From: Rhizobium sp. BK650
GTDB lineage: Bacteria; Pseudomonadota; Alphaproteobacteria; Rhizobiales; Rhizobiaceae
Direction of reading: 5' to 3'
Assembly (NCBI RefSeq): GCF_014195325.1
Contig: NZ_JACIBK010000001.1
Span: 558,001 to 622,000 of the forward strand
DNA: 64,000 nucleotides
The translations under genes were made by a program, and so were the position numbers. The notes beneath the pieces are model-generated. The model was not told the origin of the DNA. It made no database searches and worked only from the letters and a program-made list of their open reading frames with translations. Shown here piece after piece: positions 29,389 through 41,256 of this stretch. Position 1 is the first letter of the stretch. Each line of letters starts with the position of its first letter.

Positions 29389-30308
29389 CGGTCAAAAAGA
29401 TAGGGCGCCCCAGCCGTCATGTCGAACTTCCCCATGCGGAGGCCGATGACCGCCGCGTGCTGCCGCGTCCGCTGCGCCGTGTCGTGCGCTTCCTTGTAAG
29501 TCTCGGAACCGGCCGTATCCACATTCCGGCCCATACGGGCACGGTTTCCGCGCTCGGTTTCCTGGCTGCGACGGGTCTCTATGGCATGTCGCTTGGCGGT
29601 CATACTGAAGCCGTCGCCCAGGCGACGACGAGTGCTGTCGGCTTTGCCATCGAGGACGTGAAGGTTTCCGGCAACAGCCAGACCTCGGAAATCGAGATCC
29701 TGCAGCTTCTCGGTCTCGATGGCGCGACATCGCTCGTGTCTCTCGATGTCGATGCCGCTCGCCAGAAGATCGCACGTCTTCCCTGGGTCGAGAATGTGGA
29801 AGTCCGCAAGGTCTATCCAAAGACGATCGAGGTGAAGCTCTCGGAACGTACGGCCTATGCCATCTGGCAGCACGGCCAGGAGCTTTCGCTGATCGAGAAG
29901 AGCGGCAGCGTGATTGCGCCGCTTCGTGACAACAAGTATTCGACCCTGCCGCTCGTCGTCGGCCGCGATGCCGAGACGGCCGCAGCCTCGATCCAGGACG
30001 TGTTTGCCAAGTGGCCTGACGTTAAGGCCCGCGTGAAGGCCTATGTCTGGGTTTCCGGCCGCCGCTGGGACCTGCACATGGACAATGGCGTCGTCGTCAA
30101 GCTGCCGGAAGATGATGTCGACCAGGCGCTCGCAACGCTCTCGAAATTCGATAAGGAACACCAGCTTCTGGAGCGCGATATCGCTGCAGTCGATCTCAGG
30201 CTACCGGATCGTACGACGATTCAGCTGACGCCGGAGGCGGCAGACCGCAGGCAGGCGGCAGTTGCGACACGCACCAAGGAATTGAAGAAGGCGGGGCAGA
30301 ATATATGA
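29376..30308 (+). CDS. ftsQ: FtsQ, divisome scaffold protein
   Basis: About 310 residues: a cytoplasmic N terminus, one membrane span (about 50-67), a POTRA domain ([20 protein letters not shown] region) and the FtsQ/DivIB beta domain. It links FtsB/FtsL to the divisome. No ATG suits the N terminus. The best start is TTG 29376, with GGAGGA exactly six bases upstream and inside the ddl coding end; the family often begins with a similar FALTVKK stretch. The start is therefore likely but not proven. The stop overlaps ftsA as ATGA. Confidence 0.92.
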   Translation: MFALTVKKIGRPSRHVELPHAEADDRRVLPRPLRRVVRFLVSLGTGRIHIPAHTGTVSALGFLAATGLYGMSLGGHTEAVAQATTSAVGFAIEDVKVSGNSQTSEIEILQLLGLDGATSLVSLDVDAARQKIARLPWVENVEVRKVYPKTIEVKLSERTAYAIWQHGQELSLIEKSGSVIAPLRDNKYSTLPLVVGRDAETAAASIQDVFAKWPDVKARVKAYVWVSGRRWDLHMDNGVVVKLPEDDVDQALATLSKFDKEHQLLERDIAAVDLRLPDRTTIQLTPEAADRRQAAVATRTKELKKAGQNI

Positions 30309-31636
30309 GCATGTTCGGTTCATCCCATTTTGGATTGCCGCGCCTGAAGCCGCTTTCGTCAAAGCGGTCGCATATCGTTTCGGTGCTCGACATCGGCTCG
30401 ACCAAGGTCGTTTGCATGATCGGCCGGCTGACGCCGCGTGAGGAAAGCCAGATCCTGCCGGGCCGCACTCACAATATCGAGATCATCGGCATCGGCCATC
30501 AGCGTTCGCGCGGCATCAAGACCGGCGTCATTGCCGATCTCGACGCGCTGGAAAGCGTCATCCGTCTCGCCGTCGATGCGGCCGAGCGCATGGCGGGCCT
30601 GACCGTCGAAAGCCTGATTGTCAACCTGACGGCCGGCCGTCTTGGCAGCGATATCTACACGGCGACCATCGATCTCGGCGGCCAGGAAGTCGAGCTCAAC
30701 GACCTGAAGAAGGTGCTTTCGGCAGCCTGCCAGCAGTCGCTGCGCCAGGATCGAGCCGTCCTGCATTCGCTGGCAACCGGCTTTTCGCTCGACGGCGAGC
30801 GCGGCATCCGCGATCCCCTGGCAATGTACGGCGATGCGCTCGGCGTCGACATGCATGTCGTGACGGCGGAGCGCTCGGCACTCAAAAATCTCGAGCTCAG
30901 CGTCAACAGGGCGCATCTTTCGGTGGAAGGAATCGTCGCAACACCTTATGCATCCGGTCTTGCCGCACTCGTCGACGATGAAGTCGAGCTTGGCTGTGCG
31001 GCCATCGACATGGGCGGCGGCACGACGACGATCTCGGTCTTTGCCGAAGGCAAGCTTGTCCATACCGATGCTGTCGGCCTCGGCGGTCATCATGTGACGA
31101 CCGACCTCGCACGCGGCCTTTCCACCCGGATCGAGGATGCAGAACGTTTGAAGGTGGTCCACGCTTCGGCGCTGACGAATTCTTCCGACGAGCGCGAACT
31201 GATCTCCATTCCGCCGATCGGCGAGGATGACCGTGATCAGCCGAGCCAGGTGCCGCGGGCTCTCGTTTCGCGCATCGTATCGGCGCGCATCGAGGAGACG
31301 ATGGAACTCATTCGCGACCGCATCCAGCGTTCGGGCTTCAGCCCGATCGTCGGCAAGCGTGTCGTGCTGACGGGCGGCGCAAGCCAGCTCACCGGCCTTG
31401 CCGAAGTGGCGCGGCGCATTCTTGCCCGCAACGTTCGCATCGGCCGTCCGATGGGTGTCTCGGGCCTGCCGACGGCGGCCAAAGGCCCGGCCTTTTCGAC
31501 GGCTGTCGGACTGATGATCTATCCGCAGGTCGCGGACATGGAAACACACGCGTCACAGAGCAGCCTGCTCATGTCGCTTGGGGGTAATAACAGCCGCATC
31601 GTCCGCATGGGCCAGTGGCTGAAGGAAAGCTTTTGA
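30305..31636 (+). CDS. ftsA: FtsA, actin-like membrane tether of FtsZ
   Basis: A 443-residue actin-fold ATPase. The phosphate-1 motif [14 protein letters not shown], the phosphate-2 region [15 protein letters not shown] and the adenosine loop [13 protein letters not shown] are all in order, and the protein ends in a short amphipathic tail ([10 protein letters not shown]) typical of the membrane-targeting sequence. It anchors FtsZ filaments. Its start overlaps ftsQ, and 56 bases separate it from ftsZ. Confidence 0.97.
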   Translation: MSMFGSSHFGLPRLKPLSSKRSHIVSVLDIGSTKVVCMIGRLTPREESQILPGRTHNIEIIGIGHQRSRGIKTGVIADLDALESVIRLAVDAAERMAGLTVESLIVNLTAGRLGSDIYTATIDLGGQEVELNDLKKVLSAACQQSLRQDRAVLHSLATGFSLDGERGIRDPLAMYGDALGVDMHVVTAERSALKNLELSVNRAHLSVEGIVATPYASGLAALVDDEVELGCAAIDMGGGTTTISVFAEGKLVHTDAVGLGGHHVTTDLARGLSTRIEDAERLKVVHASALTNSSDERELISIPPIGEDDRDQPSQVPRALVSRIVSARIEETMELIRDRIQRSGFSPIVGKRVVLTGGASQLTGLAEVARRILARNVRIGRPMGVSGLPTAAKGPAFSTAVGLMIYPQVADMETHASQSSLLMSLGGNNSRIVRMGQWLKESF

Positions 31637-31692
31637 AATTGAGTGAATTGGCCGGCGTGGCGATGCGGCCAGAAAGAGAAGGAACAGGTACC

Positions 31693-33417
31693 ATGACTAT
31701 CAAGCTGCAAAAGCCTGACATCACCGAGCTGAAGCCGCGCATCACCGTTTTCGGCGTCGGCGGCGGCGGCGGCAATGCCGTCAATAACATGATTTCCGCC
31801 GGCCTCCAGGGCGTCGATTTCGTCGTCGCCAATACGGACGCCCAGGCGCTGACCATGACGAAGGCGGAACGGGTCATTCAGCTCGGCGCCAATGTTACCG
31901 AAGGCCTCGGCGCCGGCTCGCAGCCTGAAGTCGGCCGTGCAGCCGCCGAAGAGTGCATCGACGAGATTATCGATCATCTGAACGGCACGCATATGTGCTT
32001 CGTCACTGCCGGCATGGGCGGCGGCACCGGTACGGGTGCTGCTCCCGTCGTCGCACAGGCCGCTCGCAACAAGGGCATCCTGACGGTCGGCGTCGTCACC
32101 AAGCCGTTCCACTTCGAAGGCGGCCGTCGCATGCGTCTGGCCGAAGCCGGCATTCAGGAGCTGCAGAAGTCTGTCGATACGCTTATCGTCATTCCGAACC
32201 AGAACCTCTTCCGCATCGCCAACGACAAGACGACCTTCGCCGACGCCTTCGCCATGGCTGACCAGGTTCTCTACTCGGGCGTTGCCTGCATCACCGATCT
32301 GATGGTGAAGGAAGGTCTCATCAACCTCGACTTCGCCGACGTTCGCTCTGTCATGCGCGAAATGGGCCGCGCGATGATGGGTACGGGCGAAGCATCCGGT
32401 TCCGGCCGTGCCATGCAGGCTGCCGAAGCGGCGATCGCCAACCCGCTGCTCGACGAAACCTCGATGAAGGGTGCACAGGGCCTGTTGATCTCCATCACTG
32501 GCGGTCGCGACCTCACGCTCTTCGAAGTCGACGAAGCTGCGACCCGCATCCGCGAAGAAGTCGATCCGGATGCCAACATCATCCTCGGCGCAACTTTCGA
32601 CGAATCGCTGGAAGGCATCATCCGCGTCTCGGTCGTCGCCACCGGCATCGACCGCGCCATGGGCGAGGGTACCGATCGTGTGTTCCAGCCGGCAGTAAAG
32701 CCAGTGATCCGTCCTTCCGCGGCCGTTGCTCCGGCACCGGCCGCAGTTCAGCCTGCTCCGGTCATGCAGGCACCGAAAGCCGACCAGATTGCGCAAACCA
32801 TCCGCGAAGCTGAAGTCGCTATGGAACGCGAACTGGAAATCCCGGCTCCACGTGCCGCTGCTCCCGTCCAGCAGCAGCCGGTGATGCAGGAAACCTTCCG
32901 TCCGCAGAGCAAGATCTTCGCTTCCGCACCAGAAGCTGCCCCGGTCATGCGTCAGGCGCCGGTTCAACAGGCTTCCGTCATGCATCAGCCGGCTCCGCAG
33001 CCGGTCATGCAGCAGCAGCCGATGCACCAGCCCGCTCGTCATGAGCCTGTCATCCGCCAGGCTCCGGAGCAGGTTCGTATGCCAAAGGTCGAAGATTTCC
33101 CGCCGGTCGTGCAGGCGGAGATCGACCACCGTTCGCAACCCGCTGCTTCGCACGTACAGGAAGAGCGCGGTCCGATGGGGCTGCTCAAGCGAATCACCAA
33201 TTCGCTCGGCCGCCGCGAAGAGGAAGTCGCTCCGGAAATGACGTCTGCGCCGGCCGCTGCTTCGCAGCAGCGCCGCCCTCTATCGCCCGAAGCAAGCCTC
33301 TATGCACCGCGTCGCGGCAACCTCGACGACCAAGGCCGTGCCGTACCGCAGGCTCGCATGATGCAGGAAGACGACCAGCTGGAAATTCCAGCCTTCCTGC
33401 GCCGTCAGTCGAGCTGA
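31693..33417 (+). CDS. ftsZ: FtsZ, tubulin-like division GTPase
   Basis: A 574-residue FtsZ. The GTPase core (about 15-320) carries [11 protein letters not shown] and the tubulin signature GMGGGTGTG at 107-115. The core is followed by an unusually long Pro/Gln/Met-rich linker (about 330-555) and the conserved C-terminal peptide [13 protein letters not shown] that binds FtsA and other partners. E. coli FtsZ has 383 residues; the long linker is normal for rhizobial FtsZ1. AGAAGGAAC precedes the ATG. A hairpin terminator follows. Confidence 0.98.
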   Translation: MTIKLQKPDITELKPRITVFGVGGGGGNAVNNMISAGLQGVDFVVANTDAQALTMTKAERVIQLGANVTEGLGAGSQPEVGRAAAEECIDEIIDHLNGTHMCFVTAGMGGGTGTGAAPVVAQAARNKGILTVGVVTKPFHFEGGRRMRLAEAGIQELQKSVDTLIVIPNQNLFRIANDKTTFADAFAMADQVLYSGVACITDLMVKEGLINLDFADVRSVMREMGRAMMGTGEASGSGRAMQAAEAAIANPLLDETSMKGAQGLLISITGGRDLTLFEVDEAATRIREEVDPDANIILGATFDESLEGIIRVSVVATGIDRAMGEGTDRVFQPAVKPVIRPSAAVAPAPAAVQPAPVMQAPKADQIAQTIREAEVAMERELEIPAPRAAAPVQQQPVMQETFRPQSKIFASAPEAAPVMRQAPVQQASVMHQPAPQPVMQQQPMHQPARHEPVIRQAPEQVRMPKVEDFPPVVQAEIDHRSQPAASHVQEERGPMGLLKRITNSLGRREEEVAPEMTSAPAAASQQRRPLSPEASLYAPRRGNLDDQGRAVPQARMMQEDDQLEIPAFLRRQSS

Positions 33418-33436
33418 GAGAGCACTTCTCCACAGA

Positions 33437-33466
33437 AAACGCCCGGGACCGAAACCCCGGGCGTTT
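33437..33466. terminator. Hairpin terminator after ftsZ
   Basis: A perfect 11-bp inverted repeat AAACGCCCGGG/CCCGGGCGTTT with an eight-base loop, 20 bases past the ftsZ stop. T residues come mostly from the stem end, so termination may be partial. Confidence 0.8.
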
Positions 33467-33675
33467 GCATTTCTACATGCTTGAATTCTAAATGCTTTTG
33501 CCGCTGCGGATTTCGTAACAAATCGAAACGAACAGTGATTTGGATTGCAGCGCCGGTCCACGTAAGTATGAGGCAAGCGAACTGCCCTTGGAGTCGCTTC
33601 GAGCGGTCCGGGCAGTGTAGAAGAAAGATCCGGTCGGTTGGCAGCAACGGATACGGAAGAATAAAGGCAGAATTT

Positions 33676-34632
33676 ATGGGACTTGGCTTGCTGGGCTTTC
33701 AGACGACGGTATCGCGTCCGGTAACTCTCTCGGGTATCGGCGTGCATTCGGGTGCTGATGTTTCGATCACTTTCAATCCGGCCGAAGCCGGTACGGGCGT
33801 GATTTTCCAGCGTGTTCACGAGAATGGCGACATCACCGAACTGAAGGCGGTTTCCTCGCAGGTCGGCAATACCGATCTCTGCACCGTTCTCGGGTTCTCG
33901 CCGGCGCATTCCGTCGCGACGATCGAACATGTCATGGCAGCCGTTTATGCTCTCGGTCTCGACAATGTCGTGATCGAAGTCAACGGCGCTGAAATGCCGA
34001 TCATGGATGGCAGCTCGGTTCCCTTCGTCGAAGCCATCGAACAGGTCGGCCTCGTTTCCCTTGGCGTCAAGCGTCGCTACATCCGCATCACCAAGCCGGT
34101 TCGCATCGAGCACGGCGGTTCCTGGAGCGAATTCCGCCCCTATGACGGCACGCGCTTCGAAGTCGAGATCGATTTCGAGTGCCCGCTGATTGGCCGCCAG
34201 AAGTGGGAAGGCGATCTCACCGCCACCGTTTTCAAGGCAGAACTGTCGCGCGCGCGCACTTTCGGCTTCATGCGCGATGTCGAGCGTCTGTGGGCTTCGG
34301 GCCATGCTCTTGGCTCCTCGCTTGAAAATTCCGTCGTCATCTCCGACGACAACACCGTCATCAATGTCGAAGGCCTGCGCTATGCCAAGGACGAGTTCGT
34401 GCGTCACAAGACGCTCGACGCTGTCGGCGATCTGGCGCTTGCCGGCGCGCAGTTCATCGGCTGCTACCGTTCCTATCGCGGCGGTCACAAGATGAACGCC
34501 AACGCTCTCAAGGCCCTGCTCAGCGATCCCTCGGCCTATGAAGTAGTCGAGACGTCGACGCCGCGCCAGCGCGTTGCCGTTCGCGAATTCATTGCAGTCA
34601 ATGCGCCGGAATTCGCCCCCTGGTCGGCATGA
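33676..34632 (+). CDS. lpxC: LpxC, UDP-3-O-acyl-GlcNAc deacetylase
   Basis: A 318-residue zinc deacetylase performing the first committed step of lipid A synthesis in the cytoplasm. Zinc ligands are visible in TIEHVMAAV and in RHKTLDAVGDLALAG (HKxxD); MDGSSVPFVEAI and YRSYRGGHKMN complete the active site. The usual neighbour of ftsZ, it lies 258 bases downstream with its own terminator, so it is probably expressed partly independently. Confidence 0.97.
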   Translation: MGLGLLGFQTTVSRPVTLSGIGVHSGADVSITFNPAEAGTGVIFQRVHENGDITELKAVSSQVGNTDLCTVLGFSPAHSVATIEHVMAAVYALGLDNVVIEVNGAEMPIMDGSSVPFVEAIEQVGLVSLGVKRRYIRITKPVRIEHGGSWSEFRPYDGTRFEVEIDFECPLIGRQKWEGDLTATVFKAELSRARTFGFMRDVERLWASGHALGSSLENSVVISDDNTVINVEGLRYAKDEFVRHKTLDAVGDLALAGAQFIGCYRSYRGGHKMNANALKALLSDPSAYEVVETSTPRQRVAVREFIAVNAPEFAPWSA

Positions 34633-34659
34633 CCTCCATTATACCAATTAAGGCCAGGG

Positions 34660-34687
34660 CCGCCTCCCAACGGGGGCGGTTTTTTTA
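34660..34687 (+). terminator. Rho-independent terminator of lpxC
   Basis: Stem CCGCCTCC (34660-34667)/GGGGGCGG (34672-34679) followed at once by eight T residues. It closes the dcw-lpxC block. Confidence 0.92.
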
Positions 34688-34925
34688 TGGAATGGGGTGG
34701 ATGGAGCGCCGATAGATGTGTTGCGGCATATATTTAGTCGCGCCAACTTCGAATGCCGGTGAAAAGCCTGGTATTCTCGGCGGTGCTGCCACAAAAATGC
34801 GTTAATGCGTGATCATTGCGTTGCTCTCGATGCACATTTGTGGCTAGAAACGCCAGCTAGGCGTGGCTGCTGTGGAGTGGACGGCGGCGGTGGGATTCTT
34901 TCGAATGGCTTATGCAAGGTCTGAC

Positions 34926-35774
34926 ATGATGATGAAGACAGCGCGCGCTTTGCTCGCATCCGTGATGGTGCTGAGCGCAGGCGCTTTGATTTCCGGCTGC
35001 CAGTCGGACCCAGATATCGACATCACCAAGCTCGGCTTCGAAACCGATCCGCCAGATGTGCTCTACACGCAGGGCCTTGCCAATATGAAGGCCGGCAACA
35101 TGGCCGAAGCAGCCCGCAAGTTCGATGCGATCGACGCGCAGAATCCCTTCTCCGAATGGGCGCGCAAGGCGCTCGTGATGAGCACCTTCGTCAAGTACCG
35201 CCAGGGCCGTTTCGACGACGCGCTGGCATCCGGCAACAAGTACATGTCGCAATATCCGAAGTCCAAGGATGCAGCTTACGTGCAGTATCTGGTGGGCCTG
35301 ACCTATTCCAAGCAGATCGTCGACGTGACGCAGGACCAACGCGCCTCGCAGAAGACGATCGACGCGATGCAGGCCGTCGTCGACAACTATCCCGATTCCG
35401 AATATGTGGATGACGCGCAGGCCAAGATCCGTTTTGCGCGCGACCAGCTCGCCGGCAAGGAAATGCAGGTCGGTCGCTACTATATGGAACGCAAGGAATA
35501 TCTTGCCGCGATCTCGCGCTTCCGCATCGTCGTCGAGAAATATCCGAACACGAATCAGGTCGAGGAGGCACTCGCTCGCCTTGTCGAAGCCTATTACGCG
35601 ATGGGTGTCGTCGACGAGGCGCAGACGGCTGCTGCCGTTCTCGGTCACAATTATCCCGACAGCCAGTGGTATGCTGATTCTTACAAGCTGCTGCAGTCGG
35701 GTGGCGCGGAGCCGCGTGAAAACAAGGGTTCGTGGATCGCCGCAGCGGGCAAGAAACTCCTTCTCGGTTCCTGA
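34926..35774 (+). CDS. bamD: BamD, outer-membrane assembly lipoprotein
   Basis: About 282 residues with a signal peptide ending in lipobox ISGC, then TPR-like helical repeats (GLANMKAGNMAEAARKFD and later units). BamD is the essential lipoprotein of the BAM complex inserting beta-barrels into the outer membrane. Three ATGs occur in a row at 34926-34934; AAGG lies seven bases before the first. An ATG at 34905 would place the signal peptide too far inside. recN follows five bases later. Confidence 0.94.
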   Translation: MMMKTARALLASVMVLSAGALISGCQSDPDIDITKLGFETDPPDVLYTQGLANMKAGNMAEAARKFDAIDAQNPFSEWARKALVMSTFVKYRQGRFDDALASGNKYMSQYPKSKDAAYVQYLVGLTYSKQIVDVTQDQRASQKTIDAMQAVVDNYPDSEYVDDAQAKIRFARDQLAGKEMQVGRYYMERKEYLAAISRFRIVVEKYPNTNQVEEALARLVEAYYAMGVVDEAQTAAAVLGHNYPDSQWYADSYKLLQSGGAEPRENKGSWIAAAGKKLLLGS

Positions 35775-35779
35775 GGCCA

Positions 35780-37453
35780 ATGCTGATCCAGCTTTCGATC
35801 CGCGATATCGTTCTGATCGAGCGGCTGGATCTCGCCTTCGAGACCGGCCTCTCCGTGCTGACGGGTGAGACGGGCGCTGGCAAATCCATCCTGCTCGACA
35901 GTCTTTCGCTGGCTCTTGGCGGGCGCGGCGATGGCGGCCTCGTGCGCCACGGCGAGGACAAGGGCCAGGTGACCGCCGTCTTCGATGTCGGCCTGGATCA
36001 CGGCGCTCGCAAGCTCTTGCGTGAAAATGGCATCGACGACGAAGGCGACCTGATCTTTCGCCGCCAGCAATCATCTGACGGGCGCACCAAGGCCTATGTG
36101 AACGACCAGCCCGTCAGCGTTCAGCTCATGCGTCAGGCCGGCCAGATGCTGGTCGAAATCCACGGCCAGCACGACGACCGCGCGCTGGTCGATACCAATG
36201 CCCACCGGACGCTGCTCGACGCCTTCGCGGGCCTCAGCGATGATGTGCAGGGCGTGGCCGCACTTTACCGCCAATGGCGCGACAGCGAGCGTATGTTGAA
36301 GAAGCACCGGGAGAAGGTCGAGGCCGCGGCTCGCGAGGCTGACTATCTGCGCTCCTCCGTGGAAGAGCTGGAAAAGCTTTCGCCGCGCGATGGGGAGGAA
36401 GACGAGCTTGCCGACCGCCGCCAGAAGATGATGAAGGCGGAGCGCATTGCCGACGATATTGCCGAAGCTTCCGAGTTCCTGAACGGCAATGCCTCTCCCG
36501 TGCCGCATATCGCCTCGCTGGTGCGCCGTCTGGAGCGCAAGAGCCACGAGGCGCCCGGATTGCTGGAAGACACCGTAGCGCTGCTTGATGCGGCGCTGGA
36601 CCAGCTTTCCAACGCGCAGATGGAAGTCGAGGCGGCATTGCGCAAGACGGAATATGATCCGAAGGAGCTGGAGAGGGTTGAAGAGCGTCTGTTTGCGCTG
36701 CGCGCTGCCTCCCGCAAATATTCCGTTCCAGTCACTGAGCTTCCCGCTCTTGCCGTGCGCATGATCAGCGATCTTGCCGATCTCGATGCCGGCGAGGAGC
36801 GTCTCTCCAAGCTCGAGGTGGAAGTCGAGGTCGCCAAGGCGAGTTACGATGCGGCCGCCCGCTCGCTTTCGGAGAAGCGTCACCATGCCGGTGATGCGCT
36901 GGCGCAGGCCGTCATGGCCGAGTTGCCGGCACTGAAGCTCGAGCGCGCGCGTTTCATGGTGGAGATCACCACGGATGAGGAGGAAGCGACGGCCGAAGGT
37001 ATCGATGTCGTCGAATTCCACGTCCAGACCAATCCGGGCACACGGCCGGGCTCGATCATGAAGGTTGCCTCGGGCGGCGAACTCTCGCGCTTCCTGCTGG
37101 CGCTCAAGGTGGCGCTTGCTGATCGCGGTTCGGCGCCGACGCTCGTCTTTGACGAAATCGACACTGGTGTGGGTGGCGCGGTGGCTGATGCGATCGGTCA
37201 GCGGCTGAAGCGGCTTTCCGAGCGGGTGCAGGTTCTCTCCGTCACCCATGCGCCGCAGGTGGCCGCACGCGCTGCCACGCACCTGCTGATATCCAAGGGA
37301 CCGTCAGGCGAGGGTTCCGACAAGATCGCCACGCGCGTCGCCGCTATGGCCGAGAAGGATCGCACGGAAGAGATCGCCCGCATGCTCGCCGGCGCCTCCG
37401 TCACGGAAGAGGCGCGGGCGGCTGCTGCGCGGCTGCTGGCTGGCAACGGCTAG
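35780..37453 (+). CDS. recN: RecN, DNA double-strand break repair ATPase
   Basis: A 557-residue SMC-like protein. Walker A GETGAGKS is at 29-36, a long coiled-coil centre (about 160-370) follows, and the ABC signature SGGELSRFLLALK and Walker B LVFDEIDTGVGG are near the C terminus. It gathers DNA ends in recombinational repair. It is co-transcribed with bamD (5-base gap), an arrangement shared with other alphaproteobacteria. I found no convincing LexA box before it. Confidence 0.96.
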   Translation: MLIQLSIRDIVLIERLDLAFETGLSVLTGETGAGKSILLDSLSLALGGRGDGGLVRHGEDKGQVTAVFDVGLDHGARKLLRENGIDDEGDLIFRRQQSSDGRTKAYVNDQPVSVQLMRQAGQMLVEIHGQHDDRALVDTNAHRTLLDAFAGLSDDVQGVAALYRQWRDSERMLKKHREKVEAAAREADYLRSSVEELEKLSPRDGEEDELADRRQKMMKAERIADDIAEASEFLNGNASPVPHIASLVRRLERKSHEAPGLLEDTVALLDAALDQLSNAQMEVEAALRKTEYDPKELERVEERLFALRAASRKYSVPVTELPALAVRMISDLADLDAGEERLSKLEVEVEVAKASYDAAARSLSEKRHHAGDALAQAVMAELPALKLERARFMVEITTDEEEATAEGIDVVEFHVQTNPGTRPGSIMKVASGGELSRFLLALKVALADRGSAPTLVFDEIDTGVGGAVADAIGQRLKRLSERVQVLSVTHAPQVAARAATHLLISKGPSGEGSDKIATRVAAMAEKDRTEEIARMLAGASVTEEARAAAARLLAGNG

Positions 37454-37526
37454 ACTTCCACTGCTGGTGACAAGGCTTGAGCACTGCGCTATCAGGCGTC
37501 ATCCCCACGGTAAGGTCCTGCATCCC

Positions 37527-38045
37527 ATGCGGCTCTTCCATTTCAGCGACGATCCCACCATTACGATTTTCGAGCCGCGGCCGGTATGTATCGCCTCCGA
37601 GCGCCCGCCCGGCAGGGAGTGGCTGAATGGTCCGCTCGTCTGGGCGATCGATGATGTCAATGACTTCATGTATCTCTTCCCGCGTGACTGCCCGCGCATT
37701 CTAATCTGGGCAAAGCCGGAGACATCGGAAGAAGACCGGCAGCTGTTGGGCGGGTGGCGCGGTGCGGCTTATATCGAACGCGGCTGGTTGGAGCGCTTGC
37801 AGGCTGGACGCATCCATCGCTACGAGATGCCGACGGAGAGCTTCGAGGATTTGCAGGATGCGGGAATGTGGGTGTCTCGCAAGGCCGTCGTGCCGCTGGC
37901 GCTCTCTGTTGTTTCCAGGCTCGATTTCGAATTTGCGCCGCGCGGCATCGAGCTTAGGGTCGTTGAGAGCCTGATGCCTTTGAAGGCGTTGCGGGAGACC
38001 ACGCTGCATGTCAGCGCCATAAGGCTGCGCAATGCGCAGCCATGA
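37527..38045 (+). CDS. DUF6886 family protein
   Basis: A 172-residue soluble protein without signal peptide or membrane span. The N terminus MRLFHFSDDPTITIFEPRP and the WAIDDVNDFMYLFPRDCPR stretch are typical of an uncharacterised conserved family (DUF6886). Function is unknown. It lies between recN and ligA in the same orientation with gaps of about 75 bases, so it may be carried in the same transcript. Confidence 0.8.
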   Translation: MRLFHFSDDPTITIFEPRPVCIASERPPGREWLNGPLVWAIDDVNDFMYLFPRDCPRILIWAKPETSEEDRQLLGGWRGAAYIERGWLERLQAGRIHRYEMPTESFEDLQDAGMWVSRKAVVPLALSVVSRLDFEFAPRGIELRVVESLMPLKALRETTLHVSAIRLRNAQP

Positions 38046-38114
38046 TTTCCGAACATTGGTGCTATTTCAATCGCGGAATTTTGCTCTAAAACCATTGCAG
38101 ATTCTCTGGAGTGA

Positions 38115-40277
<2,163 letters not shown>

Positions 40278-40330
40278 GCGAAGGGCGGTTCCGATAGGGC
40301 CGTTTTTCGTCAGGCCGCGCTCTACTCGGC

Positions 40331-40414
40331 GTCATCCTCGGGCTTGTCCCGAGGATCTGCAACGCATCAACATACGAAACGGCGGCAGATGCTCGGGACA
40401 AGCCCGAGCATGAC
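40331..40414. repeat. Extragenic double palindrome after ligA
   Basis: Two 30-base arms (40331-40360 and 40385-40414) form a near-perfect inverted repeat. Each arm is itself a palindrome built on CTCGGGCTTGTCCCGAG. The 24-base centre is unrelated. It lies between convergent ligA and the acetyltransferase gene and resembles dispersed intergenic palindromes of rhizobial genomes. Confidence 0.75.
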
Positions 40415-40454
40415 GGAGAGAGGTTGGCCCGTCTGCGGTCGAGCCTGCCGCTTT

Positions 40455-40985
40455 TCACCCCCTCAGCCGCGCCATCGTATACGCGTCGACATATTGCCCG
40501 TCGCGATAGCCGAAGGACCTGAACAGACCCTCTTTCTCGAAGCCGAATTTCTCGTAGAGGCGGATGGCGGCAGCGTTATCCGTGTAGACGGTCAATTCCA
40601 TCCGCTTGATATCGTGCCAATTGTCGGCGGCGTCGAGCATGGCGGCCATCAGGAAGGTTCCGATCCCTCGGCCGGTGAAATCGTCATGCACGCCCATGCC
40701 CATATTGGCGGCGTGCTGGCGTCGTCCCTCGAAGCGGTTCATGCCAGCATTGGCGACGATCCTGCCATCGAGTTCGACGACGAGATTGAGCGCGCCGGGC
40801 GAGGGGTTTTCCATGCGCTTGCGCACCGCATCGATGCTTTGAAAGGGTGGGCGCAGCGTGCCGGCGCGATAGCCGGGTAGGTTTATCAGTTCGGTGACGG
40901 CTTCGGCGTCGCTCACGCGCAGGGCGCGAACGCTGAGGCCTCTCAGATAAGGCTTTTCGGGTGGGGTATCCTGGTTGGCAGACAT
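40455..40985 (-). CDS. GNAT family N-acetyltransferase
   Basis: A 176-residue acetyltransferase. The acetyl-CoA loop is DDFTGRGIGTFLMAAM, preceded by the beta-strand core NMGMGVHD, and the C-terminal YEKFGFEKEGLFRSFGYRDG is typical of the RimI/SpeG-like branch. Acceptor unknown. ATG 40985 has AAGGAG six bases upstream; that ribosome site is part of a perfect 8-bp stem with an upstream sequence, so translation may be regulated. Confidence 0.88.
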   Translation of the reverse strand: MSANQDTPPEKPYLRGLSVRALRVSDAEAVTELINLPGYRAGTLRPPFQSIDAVRKRMENPSPGALNLVVELDGRIVANAGMNRFEGRRQHAANMGMGVHDDFTGRGIGTFLMAAMLDAADNWHDIKRMELTVYTDNAAAIRLYEKFGFEKEGLFRSFGYRDGQYVDAYTMARLRG

Positions 40986-40988
40986 CAT

Positions 40989-41052
40989 GCTCTCCTTGAG
41001 TTGAAAAAGAGGAGAGCTGAGTTTCCGAAACCCTGCTTTCCTCGGCAGGGTT
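40989..41052 (-). promoter_or_regulatory. Structured leader with ribosome-site hairpin before the GNAT gene
   Basis: Reading the minus strand, stem 1 pairs AACCCTGC with GCAGGGTT (41029-41052). Stem 2 pairs GCTCTCCT (41010-41017) with AGGAGAGC (40989-40996), which contains the Shine-Dalgarno sequence of the GNAT gene. Stem 2 would hide the ribosome site. No known riboswitch class was recognised. Confidence 0.45.
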
Positions 41053-41256
41053 CTCGGGACGATCGGACGGCTAGTGACGCACCATCTCTCCCGCGTACCC
41101 TGCAAGGGTCGTGGTAAAAAGATGCATATTGGGGGTCACAGAGTTGATCATGGGCGGAAGTTTCGCCATCTGCGTGCAGATGTCAACAGGCGACTATTTG
41201 CCTTCGCATGCGGCTGTCCTTATTCCAATGGGTACAGACGATTCGGAAATTTGCCC

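Noticed and set aside
31519..33153. Minus-strand open frame (544 codons) opposite ftsZ
   Set aside because: Antisense shadow of ftsZ; low-complexity His/Arg/Leu-rich sequence with no recognised domain.
34795..34835. AATGCGTTAATGCGTGATCATTGCG near bamD (partial direct and inverted repeats)
   Set aside because: Short and imperfect; no regulator fits and chance is likely in this AT-richer spot.
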